Shown here: positions 9,910 to 19,147 of the stretch, in pieces
Layout of the letters: the number at the start of each line of letters is the position of its first letter
Position numbering within the stretch: position 1 is the first letter of the stretch
DNA from: Mollicutes bacterium
Lineage (GTDB): Bacteria; Bacillota_I; Bacilli_A; Izemoplasmatales; Izemoplasmataceae
DNA: 42,760 nt
NCBI GenBank assembly: GCA_003558105.1
Contig: PWMS01000108.1
Coordinates: forward strand, 1 to 42,760
Direction of reading: 5' to 3'
The notes under the pieces: generated by a model
Seen by the model: only the letters and a program-made list of their open reading frames with translations
Told to the model about the DNA's origin: nothing
Database searches by the model: none
Program-made: the position numbers and the translations under genes

Positions 9910-12600
9910 ATGACCAAGGAAGAAAAGCTTTTTAACTTATTAGAAAAACGCTACAAACATCTCATTGAATTACTCGATGAAACCGACGAACAACAAGAAG
10001 CCAAAAAACGCTTGTATAAGAAAAATAACCAAGCCATCGAAAAATCACTGGCCCATTCTTTAACCTTGCACCAAAGCAACAAAGAAACCTTAGACAAACA
10101 TTTTATCAAACTGAAAGAACGCATCCGAAAAATTCTCAATGAAAAACTCAAAACCATCGATGAAGAAAAGACCTACGAAGATCAGGTGTACGATAAACTT
10201 TTAAAAAGTTTAACCGACTCATTTGACAACAAGATAGCCTTAAACAAACTTAAACGTGAAAAAGTCAAAGCGACCTACAACCATGCCGTTAAAACCGCGA
10301 CCGAAACGTCCGTGAAAACCGAAAATGACGCCGAAGCAAAAATCGATAAAGCGGTTCGCACGCATAATGCGCACATGGAACGTTTACTCAGTGAAACCAA
10401 TGAGCTTTACGAAAGCAACGACAAAATCGAAAGTGAAGCCAAAACAACCTTTGATAAAACCGTTAAAAAGATTGAAAGAGACAAACAAAGTGCGCTTACC
10501 AAAATCAAAAAGCATCAAAGCGACTACACCCAATCATTTAAAGAGGCTTTAGCCTCATTAAAAGAATCCTATAAAACCGAAAAGAAACCGCTAGAAAAAG
10601 AAATCAAAGCTTTGATTAAAGACTATGAAAAAGAAATTAAAACCTTGGAAGATGCCCATCAAAAAGAACTTACAAAACTGACCAACTACAAAAACGAAGC
10701 CGTAAAAATCGGCGATTCAAACAAAGCCCACGAATATGAAAAGCAAATTAAACAACTTAAAAAGACCCACCAAGCGACCTTAAAAGAGAAAAAAAACGAA
10801 CATGAAAACACCATGTCACCCGAAGAAGAAAAGCTCGCCATATTTGAAAAAGACTATGAAGATAAATTTAAAGATTTGAAATATACGGCGATCGATCAGA
10901 TCATCGGCTTTTTAAGCGAAATTGAAACCGCCAATACCGATGCTCAGAAAAAAATCGAAGAAGCCAACACCGAATACAACCTCGCGTTAAACGAACATAA
11001 AAGTAAAAAAGATGCGATCAACATCGATTACGAAATCCAAAGCATCAACTTCAACCAAACTCTGCAAGAAAACAAAACCATGGCCGAACACGATAAAAAT
11101 CTAAGCAAACCCAAACGTGACCTCAAAGAAAACGAAGCGCGATTCCAAAGAGATATGGAACTCAACGAACTCGAAAAAGCCGACCGTGTCGCCGAGGAAA
11201 AAAACAAAAAAGATAAGTCTTTAGCCGATGAGAACCACACCTTAGAAGAAAATAAATTATCCTTAGCACACAAACGCTTAAACTATCTTTACGATTACGA
11301 TGTCGAACAACTAAAAATCGAAAAAAACAGACAGTTGATCAAACGCGATGAAACCGAAGAGACCATGCTTATGTCGCATTATATGAAACAAAGTGAAAAC
11401 TACACCGCCTTAAGAAGCGAAACCATCGAAGCTAAAAAAAGCTACGTCGAAGCCTTGGCCAACCAGCAAAAACAAGACCTAGACGAACTATATGAAAAAC
11501 TGCTTAAAGACGCTAAAAGCGATCACGAAGCGATGATTAAAAAGATTGAAACGGCCTATCAAAAAGAAAAAGACATCTATCAAGCCCCTTTGAATGAGCT
11601 TAAAAAAAGCCATGAAAAAACCATCAATGACATGATTAGTGCCCACGCAAAAGAACGCGAACAACTCTCAGAAAGACTCGACAACAGCAACGATAAAAAA
11701 CGCAAAGAAACCTTAAGAAAAGAACTACGAGAACTCGGTGAAAATCATGACGAAATTTTGAACCAAAAGAAAAAGGCACTAAAGAAAAAAGAAGCGGGCT
11801 TTGAAACCATGCTCGCCGATTTAAAAAGCTATAAAAACCGCTCTTTAGAAGAAGCCGAAACCTTGCTTTACCATATCACCGACCAAATCAGCTTAGCCCA
11901 AGAAGAAAACGCCATAGCTGCAGAAAACCTTACAACCAATTTTGATGCCCGCCATTATGAAATCAAGCACCGTGCTAAATTATTCCGAACCTTCCAACGC
12001 CAACGCCAACATGAAACGATTGAAAAAACACACCAGCACCAAAACGAACGCTTACACCGCTTAAACGCCAAACAAAACAAAAGCCAAACCATCCTAGAAG
12101 AACAACTCAAAGCGGTTCAACAGCAATATGAACAAGAATATGAAACGATTAGAAGCGCGATTCAAAAGGCTGAGTTAAGCTACGATAAAACCTTAACCGA
12201 AATCGAAAAGATTAAAGAAGAAAACAACCGTAACCTAAATGAAAGCTATGAGGTTGAAAAAGAACGCCTTGAGGGTTACATGTACAAACTCAACCGCAAC
12301 CATGACCAAGCCATCAAGAAAATCAAAGACGATGCCAAGCAAAATAAAGATGCCTGTTTCGAGCATAAAAAACAAGGCGAAGAGGCCAAAAGCCGTGAAG
12401 AAAACCGACTTAAAAACGCCTTAGAAGTTGAACTCGACACCAAAGACGCCAACAAAAATCAAACAATAGAAAACTATAAAAACCGTGGTAAGGCGCTTAA
12501 ATCTCATATCGATGCCGATATCCATAAACGCTTAAATGAAAAAACCATCACGCGCGTCGATGATGTTTTAAAAGCTGAAAAAGACTACGACATTATTTAA
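9910..12600 (+). CDS. 896-aa predicted long coiled-coil protein, no recognisable catalytic domain
   Basis: Long ORF with RBS (AAGGGGGAA). Almost entirely K/E/N/Q-rich helical sequence, very few prolines and glycines, no Walker A, no TM, no signal peptide. Confidence 0.9.
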   Translation: MTKEEKLFNLLEKRYKHLIELLDETDEQQEAKKRLYKKNNQAIEKSLAHSLTLHQSNKETLDKHFIKLKERIRKILNEKLKTIDEEKTYEDQVYDKLLKSLTDSFDNKIALNKLKREKVKATYNHAVKTATETSVKTENDAEAKIDKAVRTHNAHMERLLSETNELYESNDKIESEAKTTFDKTVKKIERDKQSALTKIKKHQSDYTQSFKEALASLKESYKTEKKPLEKEIKALIKDYEKEIKTLEDAHQKELTKLTNYKNEAVKIGDSNKAHEYEKQIKQLKKTHQATLKEKKNEHENTMSPEEEKLAIFEKDYEDKFKDLKYTAIDQIIGFLSEIETANTDAQKKIEEANTEYNLALNEHKSKKDAINIDYEIQSINFNQTLQENKTMAEHDKNLSKPKRDLKENEARFQRDMELNELEKADRVAEEKNKKDKSLADENHTLEENKLSLAHKRLNYLYDYDVEQLKIEKNRQLIKRDETEETMLMSHYMKQSENYTALRSETIEAKKSYVEALANQQKQDLDELYEKLLKDAKSDHEAMIKKIETAYQKEKDIYQAPLNELKKSHEKTINDMISAHAKEREQLSERLDNSNDKKRKETLRKELRELGENHDEILNQKKKALKKKEAGFETMLADLKSYKNRSLEEAETLLYHITDQISLAQEENAIAAENLTTNFDARHYEIKHRAKLFRTFQRQRQHETIEKTHQHQNERLHRLNAKQNKSQTILEEQLKAVQQQYEQEYETIRSAIQKAELSYDKTLTEIEKIKEENNRNLNESYEVEKERLEGYMYKLNRNHDQAIKKIKDDAKQNKDACFEHKKQGEEAKSREENRLKNALEVELDTKDANKNQTIENYKNRGKALKSHIDADIHKRLNEKTITRVDDVLKAEKDYDII

Positions 12601-12622
12601 AGAATAAGAAGGATCTGATGCT

Positions 12623-14167
12623 GTGGAAAGAAACATACGCAAGAATTTGATGGTTGTATTCATCATCTCACTTGCCATTTTAGGCAGGTTTGTTTTAGAA
12701 TACGCATTCTCGCTCATCTGGGACTTTTTTGACTTTTCCACTGTCCTTGGGTTCGCCGTACGAACCTTTTTTGTCGTCATCTTTGTGATCATTTGGTTAT
12801 CGGTCGCCTTAAGAAGTGAAAACCCCCACAACAAACTACCTTGGTTATTGATTCTATCCTTTGAACCCGTCTTAGGGATTACCTTATTTTTAACCTTCGG
12901 GCGGAACTTTAAAAAATCGTTGCGCTATCAAAAACGCCCCCTCATGGTAAACGACAACTACATCACCAAAGAAGCCAAAGCCAGCGATGATATACTGTAT
13001 GATGCGAACCTTGAAGACCCGTATTTATCGTTTTTTAAAAGTGCCCATAAACTATCGTATCATCAACCTTTTTATGGCAACACCCAAGTCAATGTACTGA
13101 AAAACGGTGAAGCTTTTTATCCGGCCTTAAAAAAAGCGATTAAAAACGCGAAAACATTTATCTTATTTGAATTTTTTATTATGCGCCACGATCAAAGAAG
13201 CTATGAATTCATCAACTTATTAAAAGAAAAAGCCCAAGAAAACATCGACGTTAAAGTAATAATCGATGGGCTTGGTTCCGCACGCTCAAGACGAAAAATC
13301 TTAAAAGCCTTTAAAGATAGTGGTGTTGATATCGTTGTTAATGACCGCATCTATTTTCCCTTGTTCAATACCCGTGTCAATTACCGCAATCACCGTAAAA
13401 TCGTTGTTGTTGATGGGGTTGAAGGCTTTACCGGTGGGATGAATATCGCCAATGAATACGACAACGCCATCGCTCATCCGTATTACTTTAGAGATACCCA
13501 ACTTCACATTAAAGGCTCAGCCACCAAAAGTTTAACCGCCTTATTCTTCAAAGACTACTATTACAACACCAACCATTTTATCGACGATGACATGTATTAT
13601 CCCAACCGCAGTAAAGAGAGTCTAAACACCGTCCAAATCTTACAAAGCGGCCCCGATACCCAAGCGCCCAACATCCGCAATATCTATACCAAGATGATTT
13701 TAAACGCCCAACATTCAATCAAAATCATGACGCCTTATATGGCCTTGGACCAAGAGACACTAAACGCCTTAAAAACCGCCGCGACCAGTGGCATCCAAGT
13801 CGAAATCATTATCCCGGGCATTCCCGATAAATACATCGTTTATAAAGTCACCAAAGCCTTCATCAGCAATTTGCTCAAGGATGGTGTCGATATTTATCAG
13901 TATGACAAAGGCTTTTGCCACGGCAAGATTTTAATCATCGATGATAAAGTCGCTTCGATTGGCAGTTATAATTTGGATTATCGTAGCGCTTTAATCGATT
14001 TTGAAATTACCACCTTAATGCACGGCCCCGTGGTTTTTGATATTTTAAACGATTTTCACGCTGATTTAAAAGACTGCACCTTAATCGATAAAAAGGCTTG
14101 GGCAAAACGGCCTTTATTCTCGAAATTTTTAGAGGGTATTATGAGCATTTTCACCCCAATTATATAA
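12623..14167 (+). CDS. cls: cardiolipin synthase (phospholipase D superfamily)
   Basis: GTG start. N-terminal TMs, two HKD motifs (NYRNHRKIVVVDGVEGFTGGMNIANEY; CHGKILIIDDKVASIGSYNLDYRS). Confidence 0.92.
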   Translation: MERNIRKNLMVVFIISLAILGRFVLEYAFSLIWDFFDFSTVLGFAVRTFFVVIFVIIWLSVALRSENPHNKLPWLLILSFEPVLGITLFLTFGRNFKKSLRYQKRPLMVNDNYITKEAKASDDILYDANLEDPYLSFFKSAHKLSYHQPFYGNTQVNVLKNGEAFYPALKKAIKNAKTFILFEFFIMRHDQRSYEFINLLKEKAQENIDVKVIIDGLGSARSRRKILKAFKDSGVDIVVNDRIYFPLFNTRVNYRNHRKIVVVDGVEGFTGGMNIANEYDNAIAHPYYFRDTQLHIKGSATKSLTALFFKDYYYNTNHFIDDDMYYPNRSKESLNTVQILQSGPDTQAPNIRNIYTKMILNAQHSIKIMTPYMALDQETLNALKTAATSGIQVEIIIPGIPDKYIVYKVTKAFISNLLKDGVDIYQYDKGFCHGKILIIDDKVASIGSYNLDYRSALIDFEITTLMHGPVVFDILNDFHADLKDCTLIDKKAWAKRPLFSKFLEGIMSIFTPII

Positions 14168-14178
14168 AGGAGACAGCC

Positions 14179-15081
14179 ATGATCGAAATCAAACATCTTA
14201 TGAAAAGCTATGAAAAAGTCCAAGCCTTAAACGACGTTAGTTTCACGGTAAAAAAGGGTAGCTTTTTTGCTTTACTCGGACCCAATGGCGCGGGTAAAAC
14301 CACCTGTATTGAAATCTTATCCACCCTGAAAAGACCCTCATCTGGCATGGTCACCATCGATGGGAACCTCTTAGGTAAACGTGATCAAGCCATTCGCGAG
14401 AAACTCGGTGTCGTCTTTCAAGAAAGCGTCTTGGATAAAATGCTGACAGTTAGAGAAAACTTACTTTTAAGAGGGAGACTCTACAAGCATAGCCATGACA
14501 CCATCTTAAAGAAAATCGACCGTTTAAAATCATTCATCGATATCGAAAGTTTCTTAGACCAACGCATCGAGACCCTTTCTGGTGGCCAACGAAGGCGCGC
14601 CGATTTAGCCCGAGCGCTTTTGAATGACCCAGAGATTTTACTGCTCGATGAGCCAACCACAGGCTTAGACCCCCAAGCCAGAGAAAACCTATGGCACTTG
14701 ATTTTAAAATTAAAAGAATCAACCCATATGACCATTATCTTAACGACGCATTATATGGAAGAAGTCAACCTCGCCGATCATGTCATTATCTTAGATCAAG
14801 GCATGATCAAAGCCGAAGGCTCCGCTGAAGCCTTACGAAAAAATCATGCGGGGTATGTCCTTAAGTTCGTGCCCAATGACAAAAACATTGTGAAAACCTT
14901 AAAAGCGAATAACTTTACCTTAAGAAAGCATTACAACACCTACCAAATCCTTTTAAAAGATGGTTATGAAGGCCTTGAAATTCTAAAGCAATATAGAACA
15001 AGCCTGGGTGATTTTGAAATCCTTAAAGGGACGATGGACGATGTCTTTTTAAATATTACAGGAAGGAACCTACGTGATTGA
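14179..15081 (+). CDS. ABC transporter ATP-binding protein (ABC-2 type, DrrA-like)
   Basis: The ATG at 14179 after AAGGAG is preferred over the upstream ATG at 14098. GPNGAGKTT, LSGGQRRRADLARAL, ILLLDEPTTGLDP. Confidence 0.93.
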   Translation: MIEIKHLMKSYEKVQALNDVSFTVKKGSFFALLGPNGAGKTTCIEILSTLKRPSSGMVTIDGNLLGKRDQAIREKLGVVFQESVLDKMLTVRENLLLRGRLYKHSHDTILKKIDRLKSFIDIESFLDQRIETLSGGQRRRADLARALLNDPEILLLDEPTTGLDPQARENLWHLILKLKESTHMTIILTTHYMEEVNLADHVIILDQGMIKAEGSAEALRKNHAGYVLKFVPNDKNIVKTLKANNFTLRKHYNTYQILLKDGYEGLEILKQYRTSLGDFEILKGTMDDVFLNITGRNLRD

Positions 15082-15949
15082 TATGCGCGCATTGATTAAA
15101 CGACACATTAAATGTTATTTAAGAGACCGTTGGGCGGTATTCTTTTCCTTTCTTTCCGTGTTTATCATTTTGATGCTTTTTGTCTTTTTCCTCGGGTCAT
15201 ATTTTGAGGATATCAGCCAACAAGCTGGCATTGACGAAAAGCTCGCAGCCTACATCGTTTATGGCTGGATCTTTTCAGGCTTATTGATGGTCTCTTCGGT
15301 AACCATTCCCTTAGGCTTTTTAGAGCGTATGGTTGAAGACCAAACCACCCGTGCGATGCACGATTTTCAAATAACCCCCTTAAAAAGATATAAAATCGTC
15401 TTTTCCTACCTCGCCGCAGCCGTTATCATCACCCTTTTTATGAACACCTTGAACCTAACGATAGGGCTTGGTATTTTATACTTAAATTCCGGTGAAGTGG
15501 TCCCGCTTTTTAATCTCATTCAAGTGATTATTATCATGGCCTTGATTGCGACCATGTTTTCAGGATTTTTCTTCTTTTTGCTATCCTTTTTCAAAAGCCA
15601 AAACGCCCACGGCACCTTCGCTACCCTCATCGGTACCTTAATCGGATTCTTAGGTGGGCTTTATGTCCCGATTGGGGCCTTATCACAAACCATCCAAAAT
15701 ATCATTAACGCCCTACCCTTCATGCAAGCGGCGGCGCTTTTAAGACAAGCGTATATGGCTGAAGCCCTTGATATGGCCTTTGGCACAAACCAAGCTGCGC
15801 GTGATAGCTACACCAGTTTTTACGGCGTCGAGATTACGCTATTCAACCAAACCCTAAGTAGCCACGTTTTATGGTTGATATTAATTTCCCTAACCATCCT
15901 CATCCTCACCGCTTCAATTTGGCGCATGCGCCATTTAAAAATCGCATAA
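15074..15949 (+). CDS. ABC-2 type transporter permease
   Basis: GTG start overlapping the ATPase stop by 8 nt. Six hydrophobic segments, ABC-2 membrane layout. Confidence 0.88.
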   Translation: MIDMRALIKRHIKCYLRDRWAVFFSFLSVFIILMLFVFFLGSYFEDISQQAGIDEKLAAYIVYGWIFSGLLMVSSVTIPLGFLERMVEDQTTRAMHDFQITPLKRYKIVFSYLAAAVIITLFMNTLNLTIGLGILYLNSGEVVPLFNLIQVIIIMALIATMFSGFFFFLLSFFKSQNAHGTFATLIGTLIGFLGGLYVPIGALSQTIQNIINALPFMQAAALLRQAYMAEALDMAFGTNQAARDSYTSFYGVEITLFNQTLSSHVLWLILISLTILILTASIWRMRHLKIA

Positions 15950-15961
15950 AGGAGAGATTAG

Positions 15962-16489
15962 ATGTCCATCAAAGATGTTTCGCAAATATCCACCAAAAAA
16001 GGAGATAAAGGCAGCTCAAAAAACTACACCAACGAAAGCTTTCACAAAGATGATTTATTGTTTGAGACCTTAGGAACCATCGACGAATTATCCGCAAATC
16101 TAGGCCTTGCCTATCACAAAACCGGTTATGAGCCAATCAAAACCATCCAAAAAACCTTACAAGCCATCAATGCCTTAGTCGCCACCAACCCTGATCATGA
16201 AGCCTACCAAGCTTTAAGAAAAATTAGCGATCAAGACATTGATTTCTTAGAAGATGAAGAAGCCAAGCTTCTAAAAATGGCGGATATCAAACCCGTCTTT
16301 CACCTACCGGGCAGCGATACCAGCGAGGCCAATGCGTACTTCGATTTATCGCGTACCATCACAAGACGGGCTGAACGCATGTTTGTTCGCTTTGTACGCG
16401 GTTCTAAGCGTACAGATCTCGATAAACCGATGGCCTTTTTAAACCGCTTAAGCGATCTTTTGTTTTTAGCGGCTAGAAACTTCAAATAA
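15962..16489 (+). CDS. PduO-type ATP:cob(I)alamin adenosyltransferase-like protein
   Basis: TKKGDKGSSKNYTNES, ETLGTIDELSANLGLA, LPGSDTSEANAYFDLSRTITRRAERMFVRF, FLNRLSDLLFLAARNFK. Confidence 0.8.
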   Translation: MSIKDVSQISTKKGDKGSSKNYTNESFHKDDLLFETLGTIDELSANLGLAYHKTGYEPIKTIQKTLQAINALVATNPDHEAYQALRKISDQDIDFLEDEEAKLLKMADIKPVFHLPGSDTSEANAYFDLSRTITRRAERMFVRFVRGSKRTDLDKPMAFLNRLSDLLFLAARNFK

Positions 16490-16503
16490 GAAAGGAAGAT
16501 ACC

Positions 16504-17367
16504 ATGCCAAAAATAGGCGTTATCACCGACACCAATGCGTGTTTGGACTACTTTAAACATGACGACGACATCCCAATTTTACGCTCCATCATCCACCTTA
16601 ACGATGAGGCGTATTTAGACCACGTTGAACTAAAAGCCGAAGATTTCTACAAACGCTTAAAAGACGACCAATCGATATTCCCCAAAACCTCACAACCCCC
16701 CACCGTAAAAATGATAGAAACCTACGAAAAAATGAAAGAAAAAGGTTACACCGATCTTATCGTTGTGACAATTTCTTCGCATATGTCAGGGATATTTTCA
16801 GCGGCGAATGTCGCCGGTACGACTGTTGATGGCATCAATGTCCATGTATTTGATTCTAAAAGCGTTGCTTTTCCTCAAGCCAAGATGGCCTTAGAAGCCG
16901 CAGAAATGGCTAAAAAAGGCAAAAGCGTCGATGCGATTATCGAACACTTAGACTTTATCCGCAATAACAACCATCTTTATTTTGCGGTCGACACCCTTAC
17001 ATACCTTGTAAAAAACGGCCGTCTTTCTGGTGCCCAAGGCTTTTTGGGATCAATGTTAAAAATCAAGCCTTTGCTCCATATCTCAAAAGAAGGCAAAGTC
17101 GAACCAGTCGAAAAAATCCGTACCTTTAAAAAAGCGGTCGACCGCGTTATCGCGATGTATTTCGAAGAAACCCAAGATCTAAAGAACGTCGAACCTTTTA
17201 TTTGTCATGCCCATAACCCTGAGACTAAAAAATATATCGAAGCGGTCTTAAAAGAAAAAAATCCCAAACTTAAAACCATTTTTTCCATGCCGCTTACCCC
17301 AGCGGTTGGAGCCCATGGCGGCCCAGGGGCCATCGCCCTTGGATACTATATTAAAAAGTCAATTTAA
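16504..17367 (+). CDS. DegV family protein (fatty-acid-binding FakB-like), paralog 1
   Basis: GVITDTNACLDY, TSQPPTVKMIETYE, VTISSHMSGIFSAA, LVKNGRLSGAQGFLGSMLKIKPLL, TPAVGAHGGPGAIALGY. Confidence 0.92.
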   Translation: MPKIGVITDTNACLDYFKHDDDIPILRSIIHLNDEAYLDHVELKAEDFYKRLKDDQSIFPKTSQPPTVKMIETYEKMKEKGYTDLIVVTISSHMSGIFSAANVAGTTVDGINVHVFDSKSVAFPQAKMALEAAEMAKKGKSVDAIIEHLDFIRNNNHLYFAVDTLTYLVKNGRLSGAQGFLGSMLKIKPLLHISKEGKVEPVEKIRTFKKAVDRVIAMYFEETQDLKNVEPFICHAHNPETKKYIEAVLKEKNPKLKTIFSMPLTPAVGAHGGPGAIALGYYIKKSI

Positions 17368-17378
17368 GGAGAAAAATC

Positions 17379-18497
17379 ATGCTTCAACGATATCTTAGAA
17401 AAGTTGAAACGATTTTAAACAGTTTTTATATCGATGAGCACGATAAAAAAACCTATTTAAATGCGCTTAAAAACGATATTGAAACACAAAAAAAAGACAC
17501 CGACATCGAAGCGGATATCTTAGCCAACCTTAAAGACCCAAGGGTCATCGTCGAAGAATTGGCCATGGATTACAAACGCAAACAAAGAATCCCGTTTATC
17601 GATCCCCTCTTAAAATTGATTCCCCTTATGTTGTTGACGGTGTATCTGGCAATTGGATTTACCGCTCAAGTATGGCATCCCAGCTGGTTATTATTCTTAC
17701 TTTGGCCTTTGCTTGTGGTCTTACTTGAATCGATTAACGACCATGAAATCCATCCCCTCTCCTCTGTTACACCGCTGTTGCTTTTGTTTTTGTTTTTAGC
17801 GCTGGGTATCATCTATGGTCTTTGGCATCCAGCTTGGGCTTTATTCTTTTTCATGCCCGTCTTTCCTTTGATCAACTCGCGTTTATCGTTTGAGAAAAAA
17901 GCCGTCTTTTATGCTTTACTCATCCCCACCATCATCATCCCCGTGGTTATCTTTACGTATTATATTTTAAAGACCATCCATCCCGTTTGGGTGTTGCTTT
18001 TACTCGCGTTTTTACCCCTGTTCATCGGTGAGAGACCAACTTTTAAAACGATATTTGGTATCACATTATTTTGTTTAGGTATCATCGGGTATATCACGGT
18101 CTATATGCTTTGGAACCTAGAAGAAAGCCTTTATTTTATAACTTTATTACCCTTCGCGTTTTTCATTGCTAAACCTAAACAAGAGACGTTTAAAACCTTA
18201 TATCAACCTACCCTGATGGTTTTAATGATGCTTTCGCTTTTAAGTTTTATCAGCTTAGGTATATATCTTGAGGCTTTCACCTGGGCTTGGGTGTGTTTCC
18301 TCATCCCCTTATTTTATTATCATCTTAGCGTCAAAACCATGCAAAAACGCCCCTTATCGCTTAGCACTTTTTTCCTGAGTTTATCGCTTTTTGCCTTGCT
18401 TGGTGGTTATTATGGCTACTTCCATCCCGCTTGGCTTTTCTTCTTGCTTATCCCGATATCGAAGATTATCGAGGCTAAACATGTCAAAAAAACATAG
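17379..18497 (+). CDS. polytopic membrane protein with HAAS-like N-terminal helical domain and repeated HPxW two-TM units
   Basis: N-terminal ~70 aa cytosolic helical segment, then about 12 hydrophobic segments carrying repeated WHPSW/WHPAW/IHPVW/FHPAW motifs at ~50-aa spacing. Confidence 0.85.
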   Translation: MLQRYLRKVETILNSFYIDEHDKKTYLNALKNDIETQKKDTDIEADILANLKDPRVIVEELAMDYKRKQRIPFIDPLLKLIPLMLLTVYLAIGFTAQVWHPSWLLFLLWPLLVVLLESINDHEIHPLSSVTPLLLLFLFLALGIIYGLWHPAWALFFFMPVFPLINSRLSFEKKAVFYALLIPTIIIPVVIFTYYILKTIHPVWVLLLLAFLPLFIGERPTFKTIFGITLFCLGIIGYITVYMLWNLEESLYFITLLPFAFFIAKPKQETFKTLYQPTLMVLMMLSLLSFISLGIYLEAFTWAWVCFLIPLFYYHLSVKTMQKRPLSLSTFFLSLSLFALLGGYYGYFHPAWLFFLLIPISKIIEAKHVKKT

Positions 18498-18792
18498 ATT
18501 TTATCGCGCCATCATCATCGTTTTATCGATCGCGCTTATACAACTGTTTATCTTTACACGTATAACCTCATTTTCCCTTATTCCAATCTTAGTCGGTCTT
18601 TTCATCGCGCTTTTAACCACCGCTTTATTACTTTATGTCTTTATCCAAAGTATCAAAGCCATACAGGTCATCTCAAAGCGCGTCGATCAATTGATCGTGG
18701 TTAGTTTAGGCGTTATTATCAATGCGGTTGTACTTTATCTGATGTTTGTGTTAACGTTTAACTATATGAGACTGTTTTTTCAAGTTTTCTAA
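18481..18792 (+). CDS. small membrane protein of unknown function (103 aa)
   Basis: The ATG at 18481 (MSKKHRFYRAIIIV) overlaps the upstream stop by 17 nt. Three hydrophobic segments. Confidence 0.7.
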   Translation: MSKKHRFYRAIIIVLSIALIQLFIFTRITSFSLIPILVGLFIALLTTALLLYVFIQSIKAIQVISKRVDQLIVVSLGVIINAVVLYLMFVLTFNYMRLFFQVF

Positions 18793-18816
18793 TCTGTATG
18801 ATAAAGGTTGATTTCA

Positions 18817-19125
18817 ATGTTTGAACCAAAAATTAAACGCGCGCAGTATCTATTTAAAAATGGTCGCTTTAAACAACATGTATCCAAGGACTTTAAGCGC
18901 TTTAAACCACTTGAAGATCTTAATGTTACACTAAAATTGTCGGGTAAAACCCTCAAGCCTTATCACGATACTCAAACCGATCAACTCGCTTTTGGCTTGA
19001 CCAATCAAAAACAAGACAAGTTATACCTCGTCTTGTTTTCCCCATTGGATTATCATTTTGATGAAGATGCCGCATTTGAATGGTTTGATGTTCATCACTA
19101 CTGTTTTAAAGATAAAGATGAATAA
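18817..19125 (+). CDS. hypothetical protein (102 aa)
   Basis: AAAGG-N9-ATG (MFEPKIKRAQYLFKNGRFK...). The TTG at 18808 lies too close to the RBS. Confidence 0.7.
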   Translation: MFEPKIKRAQYLFKNGRFKQHVSKDFKRFKPLEDLNVTLKLSGKTLKPYHDTQTDQLAFGLTNQKQDKLYLVLFSPLDYHFDEDAAFEWFDVHHYCFKDKDE

Positions 19126-19147
19126 TACCGCCGCGCGGTATTATTTT
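19121..19147. terminator. hairpin terminator spanning both convergent stop codons
   Basis: AATAATACCGC / CGC / GCGGTATTATT, perfect 11-bp stem, then TTTTTT on the plus strand. Plus stop TAA 19123-19125; minus stop 19141-19143. Confidence 0.8.

Noticed and set aside
10325-11273. ORFs 10325-10552 (+) and 11028-11273 (-) inside the coiled-coil gene
   Set aside because: These are overlapping-frame by-products of low-complexity AAA/GAA codons; no independent initiation signals.
14098-14178. N-terminal extension of the ABC ATPase from ATG 14098
   Set aside because: It overlaps the end of cls, while AAGGAG sits just before ATG 14179, where the ABC homology begins.
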